From JANQOH01 sp965214495 (GTDB taxonomy: Bacteria; Pseudomonadota; Alphaproteobacteria; UBA7887), in NCBI GenBank assembly GCA_965214495.1, contig OZ243958.1:3162001-3226000 (forward strand): DNA of 64,000 bases. The letters are read 5' to 3'. Below, one piece after another: positions 17,576-25,508 of this stretch. A program made the position numbers and the translations under genes. The notes under the pieces are model-generated. The model worked only from the letters and a program-made list of their open reading frames with translations, was not told where the DNA came from and ran no database searches. Positions within the stretch are counted from its first letter, which is position 1. Every line of letters starts with the position of its first letter.

Positions 17576-20046
17576 TCACCGTCACCGGCGCCGACCCTGG
17601 CACCGTGCTGGTGAGCGGCGACAACATCACCGCGGAGGTCGATGGGACGGCGGTGGAACTGACGCTGCCTTCCGGCCACGGCGTCGGCGGGGTCACCTTC
17701 GATCATCATGCGCCGGCACCCGCCGTCGCCTCGCCCGGCGGCGTGACCTTCGGTTTCGACCCGGTCTATGTGGCCATCGAACTGGATGCGAATCTTCCGG
17801 CTGATGCGAGCGCCGTCGTCTGTCTGCCGAAGCCGCATGGAGTGGACGAACCAGCGGTTTACCACCGCCACGACGACGCGGCGGAGTGGACCGCGCTGGA
17901 CGAACCCGCCTCGTCGCCGGACGGCTTTGTCTGCGGCGAGACGGAGTTGTTCTCCACGTTTGTGGTTGGCGGCCCGGCGTCGTCGGACGCGACGCTGAAC
18001 GCGATCGTCCTGACCGACGCCGCGCGGAACGACATCGCGCTGAACGAGCCGTTCGATTCCGCGATGACGGCCTACACCGCCGACGTGACGCACGACGTGG
18101 CCGGGATCGCGGTGACGGCGACGCCGGCGCACCCTGCTGCGCGCTATGCCGTCTCGGTGGACGGAACCGCTTACGACGCCGGGGTCGCGCCGCTGGCGAC
18201 GGGCGAAACGGCGATCGCGATCAGCGTCACGGCGGAGGACATGACGACGAAGCGGACGTATAGCGTCACGGTGACGCGGGCGGCCGCCGACCTGGTCCCG
18301 ACGTTCGAGGGCGAGTCCGTCCCCGACCGGATGTGGACGGTGGGCGAGGAGATCGAGGCTCTCACCCTCCCCGCGGCTTCGGGCGGCGACGGACCGTTGC
18401 GCTACACGCTCGAGCCGGACGTTTCCGCTTACGGTCTCGTCTTCGATCCCGCGGAGCGCGCCGTTGCCGGGACGCCGGACGCCGCGCTCTCGAAGAAGCG
18501 GTTCATCTACACGGCGACCGACTCCGACCCGGTGGGCGCGGACAGCGTCAGTCTGGCGTTCTACGTCACCATCGCCGACGACCTCGAGGAGCGCGGGCGC
18601 ACGGTGGCGGAGACCGTGGCGGCCACGGTCGAGGATCGCGCGGTGGCGTCCCGGCAGGCGCCCGAAGGGTCCGTCCAGGGGACGATCGCCGGGCAGGCGG
18701 TGGCGCTGCACAGCCTGGGCGACGACCTGGGGCGGCTCTTCGAAGGTCTCGCGGAGGAGGACGGAAGCATGCGTTCGCTCGAAGCGGACGAGGTGTTGTC
18801 CGGAACCTCGTTCCAGTTCTCTCCGCTGGGAAGCGAGGGCGCCTGGACGTTGTGGGGCCGCGGGTCGGCGAGCCGGTTCGAAGGCCGTCCCGAGCGCGGC
18901 TTCTCGATGGAGGGCGAGGTGCTCTCAGGCTATCTCGGGTTCGACACCCGCCTGGGCGCGGACCTGCTCGCAGGCGTGGCGGCGAGCCGCAGCGAGGGGG
19001 CGATGTCGTATCGCTTCGCCGGCGGCACGGAGGGTGAGATGGACACGGTGCTGACCGGCGTGCACCCCTACGCGCACTGGTCGCCGCGGGCGGGTCTGGG
19101 GTTGTGGGCCACGCTGGGCTACGGCGCGGGCGAGGCAACGCTGGACGACGGCGTGGAAGGCCCGGCAACGACGGACCTCGCGATGCGGATGGCGGCGGCG
19201 GGGGCGCGCAAGGAGCTGGCGCCGGCGCACGGCGTCGATTGGGCGTTGAAGGCCGACGCCTTCCTGGTGCGGCTCGACACCGAGGAGCTGGACAACCTGC
19301 TGCCGGCGGTGTCGGCCGAGTCCCATCGCCTGCGTGTGGCGGCGGAGGGCAGCGCGGAGGCGGCGTTCGACGGCGGCTCGCGGCTGCGGGGGACGGTGGA
19401 GCTCGGAGCGCGGCTGGACGGCGGCGACGCGGACGAGGGCGCGGGTGTGGAGACCGGGGGGCGTGTCGCCTGGACCGATCCGCGGCTGGGTCTGGACGTG
19501 GAGGCGCGCGGTCGCTTCCTGCTGGCGCACGGGGCGGAGGGCTTCGACGAGTGGGGTGCGAGCCTGTCGGCGAGGTTCGATCCGGGGGCGCCGGGGGTGG
19601 GCTTCCATGCCTCGCTGGCGCCGGCCCTGGGGGAGATGTCGGGCGGCGCCGACGCGGTCGCGGCGGAGGGCGAGGAAGGCGGCACGAAGGCCCGGCGCGA
19701 TCCGGCCATGCGGCTGGAGGCCGAGGCGGGCTACGGTCTGGGTCTTGCGGGCGAGGACGTGCTCCTGACGCCGTTCGGCGGGCTGAACCTGTCGGACAGG
19801 GACCGCCGCGAGCGCCTGGGGGCGCGATTGGGGATCGCGGCGCCGCACGGTCTGGACATGGCGTTCGCGCTCTACGGCGAGCGCGAGCACCGGGACGACG
19901 GCGCCGGGGGATCGGCGCTGGTGTTCGACAGCGTCGCGCGGCGCGGCTTCGCCGCCGGGCGCGGCGCTCTCGATTTCTCCGGCGGCCTGCGCACCGGCGA
20001 CGAGGCGGACTACCGGATCGGCCTGAAGCTGCGTCTGAGATTCTGA
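14365..20046 (+). CDS. giant autotransporter adhesin, C-terminal piece with beta-barrel
   Basis: Homology resumes at 14296; the first start codon in this frame is ATG 14365. The piece carries the rest of repeat 7 and repeats 8-18 (to about 17575). A cadherin-like beta-sandwich follows (ATLNAIVLTDAARNDIALN, near 17990-18290), then a putative-Ig module (near 18300-18570). The last 420 or so residues form a classical autotransporter barrel: WTLWGRGSASRFEGRPERG, alternating aromatic strands, and a C-terminal LKLRLRF ending in Phe, the BAM recognition signature. With both insertions corrected, the whole locus 10874-20046 encodes about 3056 residues. The product would be a very long surface-displayed adhesin-like protein. 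Confidence 0.8.
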   Translation: MDAAITVTVSWTDDGGAAESLTSMPTAAVTDVNDAPTGSVTITGTATQGQTLTADTSGIADEDGLGTFAYQWKRDGTDIEGATGETYVLAQADVGAAITVTVTWTDTGNTVESLTSAATAAVTNVNDAPTGSVTITGTATQDETLTAVTTTVADPDGPDTLEFSYQWKRDGTAIVSATASTYALVQADVGAAITVTVSWTDGGNTVESLTSAATDAVTNANDAPTGAVTITGTATQGQTLTAVTTTIADPDGPETLTFSYQWKRDGTDISGATAATYTLAQADVGAAIAVTVSWTDDGNTEESLTSEPTTAVANINDAPTGSVTISGTATQGETLTADISGIADADGLGTFLYQWKRDGTDIASATGATYVLAQADVGAAITVTVSWTDGGNTVESLTSTATAEVTDINDAPTGAVTITGTATQGQTLTAGTSGIADADGLGTFSYQWKRDGTDIASATGATYVLAQADVGAAITVTVSWTDGGNTVESLTSDATAAVANVNDTPTGSVTITGTATQGQTLTADTSDIADPDGLGTFSYQWKRDGADITAATGATYVLTQADVGAEIAVTVSWTDGGNTVESLTSTATAAVTNANDAPTGAVAIGGTATQGQTLTAVTTTISDPDGPATLTLSYQWKRDGTNIEGATGETYVLTQADVGAAITVTVSWTDGGNTAESLTSAATAAVANVNDAPTGAVTIGGTATQGQTLTAVTSGIADPDGPATLTFSYQWHRDGEDITGATGATYVLVQADVGAAITVTVSWTDDGGAAESLTSAPTAAVTGVNNAPMGSVTITGTATQGQTLTADTSGISDPDGPQTLMLAYQWKRDGVDIPNATAATHVLTQADVGAAITVTVSWTDAGNTVESLTSTATDAVANVNDAPTGSVTIGGTATQGQTLTAVTNTIADPDGPATLTFSYRWKRDGVDIPGVPGATYVLAQADVGAAITVTVSWTDAGNTVESLTSAPTAAVTDVNDAPTGSVTIGGTATQGETLTAVTDTISDPDGPATLTFSYQWKRADTAIPGATGATYVLAQADVGARITVTVSWTDAGDTAESLTSAPTDAVADAAITVTGADPGTVLVSGDNITAEVDGTAVELTLPSGHGVGGVTFDHHAPAPAVASPGGVTFGFDPVYVAIELDANLPADASAVVCLPKPHGVDEPAVYHRHDDAAEWTALDEPASSPDGFVCGETELFSTFVVGGPASSDATLNAIVLTDAARNDIALNEPFDSAMTAYTADVTHDVAGIAVTATPAHPAARYAVSVDGTAYDAGVAPLATGETAIAISVTAEDMTTKRTYSVTVTRAAADLVPTFEGESVPDRMWTVGEEIEALTLPAASGGDGPLRYTLEPDVSAYGLVFDPAERAVAGTPDAALSKKRFIYTATDSDPVGADSVSLAFYVTIADDLEERGRTVAETVAATVEDRAVASRQAPEGSVQGTIAGQAVALHSLGDDLGRLFEGLAEEDGSMRSLEADEVLSGTSFQFSPLGSEGAWTLWGRGSASRFEGRPERGFSMEGEVLSGYLGFDTRLGADLLAGVAASRSEGAMSYRFAGGTEGEMDTVLTGVHPYAHWSPRAGLGLWATLGYGAGEATLDDGVEGPATTDLAMRMAAAGARKELAPAHGVDWALKADAFLVRLDTEELDNLLPAVSAESHRLRVAAEGSAEAAFDGGSRLRGTVELGARLDGGDADEGAGVETGGRVAWTDPRLGLDVEARGRFLLAHGAEGFDEWGASLSARFDPGAPGVGFHASLAPALGEMSGGADAVAAEGEEGGTKARRDPAMRLEAEAGYGLGLAGEDVLLTPFGGLNLSDRDRRERLGARLGIAAPHGLDMAFALYGEREHRDDGAGGSALVFDSVARRGFAAGRGALDFSGGLRTGDEADYRIGLKLRLRF

Positions 20047-20066
20047 TAACCGCGCGCGAGCCGGAG

Positions 20067-20262
20067 GTTGCCCCTACGGAAATTGCCGCGGTTCGTTTCG
20101 GTGCGCGGGCGTCCCGCCCGCATCCGTCTCCCCCGTCACACCCGCTACCAGCGGTCGTGAAGGGGTGGGGGCGCCAGGCCACGTCGCCCCGTCTGTAGGG
20201 GCAACCCTTGTGGTTGCCTTCCCTCGTAGTTGCCCTCCCTTGTTCCCCGCCTGGCTTCTCGA
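20067..20262. repeat. REP-like intergenic repeat, copy B
   Basis: The segment shares GTGCGCGGGCGTCCCGCCCG (20101-20120) with copy A at 8062-8230 and copy C near 37240. Its second hairpin has arms GGCAAC (20200-20205) and GTTGCC (20213-20218) around CCTTGTG. In copy A the same position has GC arms around the same loop, so the stem is kept by compensatory changes. An inverted CCCCTACGG module lies at 20071-20079. The rest of 20047-20541 shows no supportable gene. Confidence 0.65.
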
Positions 20263-20541
20263 TCATGCCCGAAGGCTCCGCCCTCCGGCCGCATGCGCAT
20301 GGACCGGGAAACGGGGAACCAACCGGCAGCGGCCGCATCGCTCCGGCGAGACGCCGCGGCCCATGAGTCTTTCCGTTTCACGGAACGCCCCCCGTATAGC
20401 GCCTTGCCGAGCGAACACCCGCCGCATACGATGCGGACGAGAAAGCGGCGCTCCCCGGCGGTCTCGCCGGGCGGTGTCTGCGCAACTCTCACGGTAGTTG
20501 AGCGTGAATCACCCGGCGAACGACGATATCGCCGCCTCGCC

Positions 20542-20880
20542 GTGAGCGGCGGTCGATTGCCCGCCGAACTGTGGGTCATGGCCCATGTGCGCCGCTGCAT
20601 CGCGGATGCCGTGCCGGTCTATGTCGCCCGGCGCGGCGACGCGCAAAGCGGCTCGGTCCTCCTCAAGATCGATCGCGGTTCCGCCGGCTGCCGGGTTCTC
20701 GTCCAGACCCGCGATGCCGGCGGCGGGTTGGCATGGCTGAAGGCGTTCGATAGCGATTCGGTTCCCGAACATGCGGCGAATGGCTGGATCGACCGGGCCA
20801 CGGCGCGCGACCCGGACCTCTGGGTGATCGAGATCGAGCATCGGGACGGCTGGCACCCGTTCGCCGGCCGGACCTTGTGA
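20542..20880 (+). CDS. DUF1491 family protein
   Basis: A 112-residue protein matching the small alphaproteobacterial DUF1491 family: LPAELWVMAHVRRC near the start, VPVYVARRGDAQSGSVLLKI, and the C-terminal RDPDLWVIEIEHRDGWH. The frame is open further upstream, but the extra residues are repeat-derived and do not match the family, so GTG at 20542 is preferred. The role is unknown. It is followed 69 bases later by the glycosyltransferase operon. Confidence 0.75.
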   Translation: MSGGRLPAELWVMAHVRRCIADAVPVYVARRGDAQSGSVLLKIDRGSAGCRVLVQTRDAGGGLAWLKAFDSDSVPEHAANGWIDRATARDPDLWVIEIEHRDGWHPFAGRTL

Positions 20881-20949
20881 TCCCGCCGCCGCGCGTTGAC
20901 ACCGGCGGGAGCGTATGGTCGCTTGGCGCCCGTTCCCGCCGGAGTTCCG

Positions 20950-21687
20950 ATGGACTTGTCAATCGTCATTCCCGTCAAGGACGAAGCCGAATCCATCGGT
21001 ATGCTGATCGACGAAACCGCCGCCGCCCTGACCCCGCACGATATCGCGTTCGAGATACTCTGCGTCGATGACGGCAGCACCGACGGCAGTCTGTCGGAAC
21101 TGCGCGCGCGGCGGCGGCGCGAACCGCGCCTGCGCGTGATCCGCCACGCCGAGACCTGCGGACAGAGCGCGGCGATTCACAGCGGCGTGCGCCACGCGCG
21201 CGCGGGATGGATCGCCACGCTCGACGGCGACGGCCAGAACGACCCGCATGACATCCCCGCCCTGTGGGCGCTGGCCCGCGCAGCGCCCGAGGCGCCGCCG
21301 CTGATGATCGTGGGCTGGCGGGCCGAACGGCGGGACGGTTGGCGCCGCAGCCTCGCCTCGCGTCTTGCCAACGCCGTGCGCGCCCGGGCCCTCGGCGACG
21401 CGACCCCCGACAGCGCCTGCGGCCTCAAACTGTTCCCGCGCGCGCTGTTCCTGGCGCTACCCTGCTTCGATCATATGCACCGGTTCCTGCCGGCGCTCGC
21501 GATCCGCCGGGGCGCGGTCGTGCGGTCGATCCCGGTCCGCCACCGCGAACGGCGCACCGGGCGATCGAAATACGACAATTGGGGCCGCCTGAAGGTCGGC
21601 ATCATCGACCTGCCGGGAGTGATGTGGTTGAACCGGCGCACCCGCATCGCTCGCCCGGTCGAGGACGGAGCCGAGGAAGGACGCTGA
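20950..21687 (+). CDS. glycosyltransferase family 2 (dolichyl-phosphate sugar synthase-like)
   Basis: A 245-residue GT-A fold enzyme. It shows LSIVIPVKDEAESI near the N-terminus, VDDGSTDGS (residues 39-47), LDGDGQNDP as the DxD-region metal site, and the C-terminal RTGRSKYDNWG typical of DPM1/ArnC/GtrB-type enzymes. These transfer a sugar from a nucleotide donor to undecaprenyl or dolichyl phosphate. It lacks the two C-terminal membrane helices of GtrB. It starts a four-gene set with a LpxB N-terminal-like protein, a GT39 transferase and a PAP2 phosphatase, which suggests it supplies a lipid-linked sugar for lipid A or another envelope glycan. Confidence 0.88.
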   Translation: MDLSIVIPVKDEAESIGMLIDETAAALTPHDIAFEILCVDDGSTDGSLSELRARRRREPRLRVIRHAETCGQSAAIHSGVRHARAGWIATLDGDGQNDPHDIPALWALARAAPEAPPLMIVGWRAERRDGWRRSLASRLANAVRARALGDATPDSACGLKLFPRALFLALPCFDHMHRFLPALAIRRGAVVRSIPVRHRERRTGRSKYDNWGRLKVGIIDLPGVMWLNRRTRIARPVEDGAEEGR

Positions 21688-21693
21688 GGCACG

Positions 21694-21978
21694 ATGACTT
21701 CCCCCGTATTCTGGCTGGCCTTCGGTTTCCTGGGCCAGGCCTGCTTCTCCATGCGTTTCATCTGGCAGTGGCTGTACAGCGAATACCGCAAGCGCAGCGT
21801 CATCCCGGTCGCTTTCTGGTATTTCAGCCTCGCCGGCGGCTCTACCCTGCTCATCTACGCCATCCATCGCGAGGATCCGGTCTTCATCGTGGGGCAGGCG
21901 GCGGGGCTGATCATCTACAGCCGCAATCTCTATTTGATCTATCGGGAACGGCGCCGATCCCGCAGGGCGCCGGCATAG
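21694..21978 (+). CDS. lipid A biosynthesis N-terminal domain (LAB_N) membrane protein
   Basis: A 94-residue protein with about three membrane helices. It matches the domain found at the N-terminus of some LpxB proteins and as stand-alone genes: FWLAFGFLGQACFSMRFIWQW, then EYRKRSVIPVAFWYFSLAGG, and QAAGLIIYSRNLYLIYRERR. It starts 6 bases after the glycosyltransferase and ends 12 bases before the GT39 gene, so the three are clearly co-transcribed. Stand-alone copies commonly sit beside ArnC/ArnT-like genes; their biochemical role is not settled. Confidence 0.87.
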   Translation: MTSPVFWLAFGFLGQACFSMRFIWQWLYSEYRKRSVIPVAFWYFSLAGGSTLLIYAIHREDPVFIVGQAAGLIIYSRNLYLIYRERRRSRRAPA

Positions 21979-21990
21979 GCCGAATCCGCC

Positions 21991-23448
21991 GTGTCGAAAC
22001 CGGTCGTGCTCGTTGCCGCGGGGTTGGCGGCGTTAACGGCGTGGCGCCTGCTGGCGCTCGAACACAGCGGGCTGACCCTGATGTTCGACGAGGCGCAGTA
22101 CTGGACGTGGGCCAGGGCGCCGGCCTTCGGTTACTTCTCCAAGCCGCCGATGGTCGCCTGGACCATCGCCCTGACGACGAGCCTGTGCGGCGACGGCGAA
22201 GCCTGTGTGCGCGCCGCCGCGCCGTTGCTGCATCTGCTCGCGGCCATCGCGGTCGGCCTGCTCGCGCGGCGTCTCTACGACGGCCGTACCGGCCTCGCCG
22301 CCGCCGCGATCTATGCGACGCTGCCGGGAGTGAGTTTCTCTTCCGGTATCATCTCGACCGACCCGTTGCTCATCCTGTTCTGGGTCCTGGCCCTCCTCTT
22401 TCTGCACCGCGCCCTCACCGGCGACCGATGGGCGGACTGGGTATGCTTCGGCCTCATGCTCGGCTGCGGGATGCTGAGCAAATACACGATGATACTGATG
22501 CTGCCTTGTGCTGCTCTGTTTCTCCTTCTGTCGCCGGAGTCTGCCGATCGCCGGCAGTGGCGCAATCCCCGCCTGTTCGCCGGTCTGGCGGTCGCGGCGG
22601 CGGTCGCCGCCCCCAATGCCGCGTGGAACGCCGCACACGGGTTCGTCACCCTGACTCACGTCGCCGACAACGCGGATCTCGGCGGCGCCGTGTTCCATCC
22701 CGGCGAACTCGTCGCGTTTTTCCTTTCCCAGTTCGCGGTCTTCGGGCCGATCACGTTCGCGCTGTTCCTGTGGCTGCTGGCACGCTGGCGCCGAACCGTG
22801 GTGGCCGGTCCGAACGCGCTGTTCCTGCTGTGCTTTTCCGGCCCGGTGCTGGGGCTGATCCTGGTTCAGAGCGTGCTCTCGCGCGCCCATGCCAATTGGG
22901 CGGCGGTCGCTTACGTCGCGGCGAGCGTGCTGGTGGCGCGGTGGCTCGTCGAAAGCGGGCGCCGGCGTCTGTTCGCGGCGTCGCTGGCGCTGCATGTGGC
23001 GGCGATGCCGGCAATTCATCACTACGACGCGCTCGCCGGCGACAGGGTCGCGCAATTCGATCCGTTTCGCCGGATGCGCGGCTGGGACACTCTCGGCGCG
23101 CAACTGTCCGCCCTGATCGCGGAGAACCCCGGCGCCGTACTGCTGGCCGACGAGCGCAAACATCTGGCACAGATGATCTACTATGTCCGGCCCCATCCCT
23201 TCGATGCGGTGAAGTGGAACCCGCGCGGCCTGACCCGCGACCACTACGAACTGACCGCCGACATCGAATCCGTCGCCGACCGTCCGATGCTGCTGATGAC
23301 GCGGCGCCCCGATGCCGGTCACGTCGCGCCGTATTTCGCCCGCTCACGGCGGCTCGGCGTTCTGGAAGCGACGCCGCATCGGGGCCTCTCTCTGGTGTAT
23401 GACGTGTATCGGCTCGACGGTTTTCTCGGCTACACCAAACCGTCATGA
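21991..23448 (+). CDS. GT39/ArnT-like integral-membrane glycosyltransferase
   Basis: A 485-residue polytopic membrane protein starting with GTG. The first periplasmic loop has LMFDEAQYWTW, containing the Asp-Glu pair expected for the catalytic residue of GT39/GT83 enzymes, followed by FGYFSKPPMVAW. About ten hydrophobic segments follow, then a soluble C-terminal part. Such enzymes move a sugar from a polyprenyl-phosphate carrier to lipid A, a core sugar or protein on the periplasmic side. It overlaps the PAP2 gene by 4 bases (ATGA). The acceptor is unknown. Confidence 0.88.
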   Translation: MSKPVVLVAAGLAALTAWRLLALEHSGLTLMFDEAQYWTWARAPAFGYFSKPPMVAWTIALTTSLCGDGEACVRAAAPLLHLLAAIAVGLLARRLYDGRTGLAAAAIYATLPGVSFSSGIISTDPLLILFWVLALLFLHRALTGDRWADWVCFGLMLGCGMLSKYTMILMLPCAALFLLLSPESADRRQWRNPRLFAGLAVAAAVAAPNAAWNAAHGFVTLTHVADNADLGGAVFHPGELVAFFLSQFAVFGPITFALFLWLLARWRRTVVAGPNALFLLCFSGPVLGLILVQSVLSRAHANWAAVAYVAASVLVARWLVESGRRRLFAASLALHVAAMPAIHHYDALAGDRVAQFDPFRRMRGWDTLGAQLSALIAENPGAVLLADERKHLAQMIYYVRPHPFDAVKWNPRGLTRDHYELTADIESVADRPMLLMTRRPDAGHVAPYFARSRRLGVLEATPHRGLSLVYDVYRLDGFLGYTKPS

Positions 23449-24116
23449 CGTTCTCCGAAAAGCTCCTGGCGTCCGTCGGCGCCATCGGCGTTCTTGCAGC
23501 GGCGATCTTCCTGATCTGGCCGCAGATCGACCCGGCGGTCGTGCGCTGGTTCTATGTCGAGAACGAAGGCTTCCCCGTTGCGCGCATCGAAGCGGTGCAA
23601 CGGATTTCGTCGGTGCTCCGCTTTCTCGCCGTGGCCAGCGGTCTGGCGCTGATCGCCGCGCTCGCGTGGCGGAGTCTCGGCCGCGCGCCGGCATGGGTGC
23701 CCCGCCGCCGAACCGCCGCCTATCTGCTCACGGTGTTGATCGTCGCTCCCGGTCTTCTGGTGAACACCGTCCTGAAGGACAATTGGGGCCGCGCGAGGCC
23801 GGCGCAAACGGTCGCGTTCGGCGGCGACAAAGTATTCTCGCCGCCCCTTGCGATCAGCGATCAGTGCGAACGCAATTGCGCGTTCGTCTCCGGCGACGCA
23901 TCCGTCGGTTTCGTGCTCGTCGTCTTCGCGCTGGTCCACGCGGCGCGACGGCGGCTCTGGCTTGGCATCGCGCTCGTTGCCGGTCTCGGGATCGGGATGG
24001 AGCGGATCGCCCAGGGCGCGCACTACCCCAGCGACGTCGTCTTCGCCGGTGTCTTCGTCACGGCGGCGGCGGCCCTGCTCTATCGTTTCATGATCGAGAG
24101 ACCGGCTCGCGCGTGA
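23445..24116 (+). CDS. PAP2-family membrane phosphatase (LpxE-like)
   Basis: A 223-residue membrane phosphatase with the three PAP2 motifs: KDNWGRARP, SGDAS (PSGH-like) and RIAQGAHYPSDVV. It has about five or six helices. In this operon, after two lipid-carrier glycosyltransferases, it could remove a lipid A phosphate (LpxE/LpxF role) or recycle undecaprenyl pyrophosphate. Sequence inspection cannot decide. It runs 29 bases into the convergent yggS gene. Confidence 0.88.
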   Translation: MTFSEKLLASVGAIGVLAAAIFLIWPQIDPAVVRWFYVENEGFPVARIEAVQRISSVLRFLAVASGLALIAALAWRSLGRAPAWVPRRRTAAYLLTVLIVAPGLLVNTVLKDNWGRARPAQTVAFGGDKVFSPPLAISDQCERNCAFVSGDASVGFVLVVFALVHAARRRLWLGIALVAGLGIGMERIAQGAHYPSDVVFAGVFVTAAAALLYRFMIERPARA

Positions 24117-24813
24117 CTTGCCCCCCGGCGCTCCGCGGTGCCGCGCGGGGGCCGAAGATCGCGGTGCCGATACGCACATGACTCGCCCCGTGCGCGACGG
24201 CGATCTCGAAATCCGCCGTCATTCCCATGCTCAGAACGCTGAGGGCATGGCGCGCGGCGAGACGCCGCAGGAGATCGAAATGCGGCGCCGGATCGGCCCC
24301 TTGCGGCGGCAGGCACATCAGACCGGCGACCGGCAATCCGTATTCGCCCCGGCAGGCTTCGATGAAAGCATCCGCGTCGGCCGGCGCGACGCCGGATTTC
24401 TGCGGCTCGGAGCCGGTATTGATCTCGACATAGCAGGGCGGGCGCCGACCGCTGCGGTCGAACTCGCGCGCCAGCGCTGCCGCCAGGCGCGGCCGGTCCA
24501 CGGTTTCGATGACGTCGAAAAGGGCGACCGCATCGCGCACCTTGTTGGTTTGCAGGGAGCCGATCAGATGCAGACTCACGCCGGCCGTTTCATCCTTCAG
24601 GCGCGGCCACTTGCCCAGCGCTTCCTGGACCCGGTTCTCACCGAAGGTCCGCTGGCCGGCCTCCAGCGCCGGGCGGATGCGCTCGGGCCCGAAGGTCTTC
24701 GGCACGGCGACCAGGGTTATCGTGTCCGCCGCGCGGCCGGCCGCGGCTGCCGCCGCGTCGATGCGCGCGCGCACCGCCGCCAGATTGCGGGCAACGTCGA
24801 TGACCTCGACCAT
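24088..24813 (-). CDS. YggS/PROSC family PLP-binding protein
   Basis: A 241-residue member of the PLP homeostasis protein family. It has IDVARNLAAVRARIDAA at the N-terminus, the PLP-lysine motif LVAVPKTFGPERI, FGENRVQEA, SLHLIGSLQTNK, EINTGSEPQKSG and LSMGMTADFEIAVAHGASHV with RIGTAIFG. ATG at 24813 matches the family start; upstream ATGs at 24849 and 24879 extend it implausibly. It is divergent from the ThiE-like gene 34 bases away, and both touch vitamin cofactor metabolism. Confidence 0.93.
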   Translation of the reverse strand: MVEVIDVARNLAAVRARIDAAAAAAGRAADTITLVAVPKTFGPERIRPALEAGQRTFGENRVQEALGKWPRLKDETAGVSLHLIGSLQTNKVRDAVALFDVIETVDRPRLAAALAREFDRSGRRPPCYVEINTGSEPQKSGVAPADADAFIEACRGEYGLPVAGLMCLPPQGADPAPHFDLLRRLAARHALSVLSMGMTADFEIAVAHGASHVRIGTAIFGPRAAPRSAGGQVTREPVSRS

Positions 24814-24847
24814 GACGAACGGCCGCTCCGCAAATAGGGTTCGAACC

Positions 24848-25501
24848 ATGACCCTAGCAGCGTGGGCGCGCCGGCTCAATTTGCGCGCGCCGCACCTCCC
24901 GGCGACGATTCTGATCGTGGACCGCGCCCGCCTCGCAGAGCCGCAGGCTGCCGTGCGGCGCTTGCCGGCCGGCGCCGCGGTTCTGTTGCGCGACTACGGC
25001 GCTGCCGACCGGCCGGCCTTCGCGCGCGCCCTGGCGGTCTTGTGCCGGCGCCGGCGGCTCCGGTTCCTGGTGGCCGGCGACTGGCGGCTCGCCGCACGGC
25101 TCGGGGCCGGACTGCACATGCCGGAAGCGCTGGCGCGACGGCGCCGCGGTCACGGTTGGCGGACCGCCGCCGCGCACGGTCGCGCCGGGCTGGAGCGGGC
25201 GGCGCGCGCGGGCGCCGGCGCGGCCCTGCTGTCGCCCGTCTTCCCGACCGCGAGCCACCCCGGCGCGCCGGCGCTCGGCGCGGTCCGTTTCGCCGCCCTC
25301 GTCAGGGCCAGCCGGATTCCGGTCTATGCGCTCGGCGGGGTCGCCGCCAATTCGGCGCCGCGGCTCGCCGGAGCCGGCGCGTGCGGCATCGCCGCGATCG
25401 GCGCGTTCGCCGCCGCGCCGGCGCCGCGGGCGCGGCGTTGCGCCGCTGCGCCGCCTCGTGTAGTTCCTCGGCCCGGTGGGAAGCGCGGCGACGGGGAATG
25501 A
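24848..25501 (+). CDS. thiamine-phosphate synthase-like (ThiE/TenI) protein
   Basis: A 217-residue Arg/Ala-rich protein with a TIM-barrel ThiE/TenI pattern: LIVDRARLAEP at the N-terminus, LLRDYGAADR, FLVAGDWRLAARLGAGLHMPE, ALLSPVFPTASHPGAPALG (the diagnostic VFPTxSH segment) and PVYALGGVAANSAPRLAGAGACGIAAIGAF. ThiE joins HMP-PP and thiazole phosphate; TenI-type relatives do not. Which one this is cannot be told by eye. It lies 7 bases before the SDR gene. The very high GC and the drifted C-terminus suggest relaxed constraint. Confidence 0.75.
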   Translation: MTLAAWARRLNLRAPHLPATILIVDRARLAEPQAAVRRLPAGAAVLLRDYGAADRPAFARALAVLCRRRRLRFLVAGDWRLAARLGAGLHMPEALARRRRGHGWRTAAAHGRAGLERAARAGAGAALLSPVFPTASHPGAPALGAVRFAALVRASRIPVYALGGVAANSAPRLAGAGACGIAAIGAFAAAPAPRARRCAAAPPRVVPRPGGKRGDGE

Positions 25502-25508
25502 CGGCGTC

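Noticed and set aside
15976..18711. Another long reverse-strand open frame (about 910 residues)
   Set aside because: It covers the same tandem repeats and follows the periodicity of the coding strand, with no domain pattern of its own.
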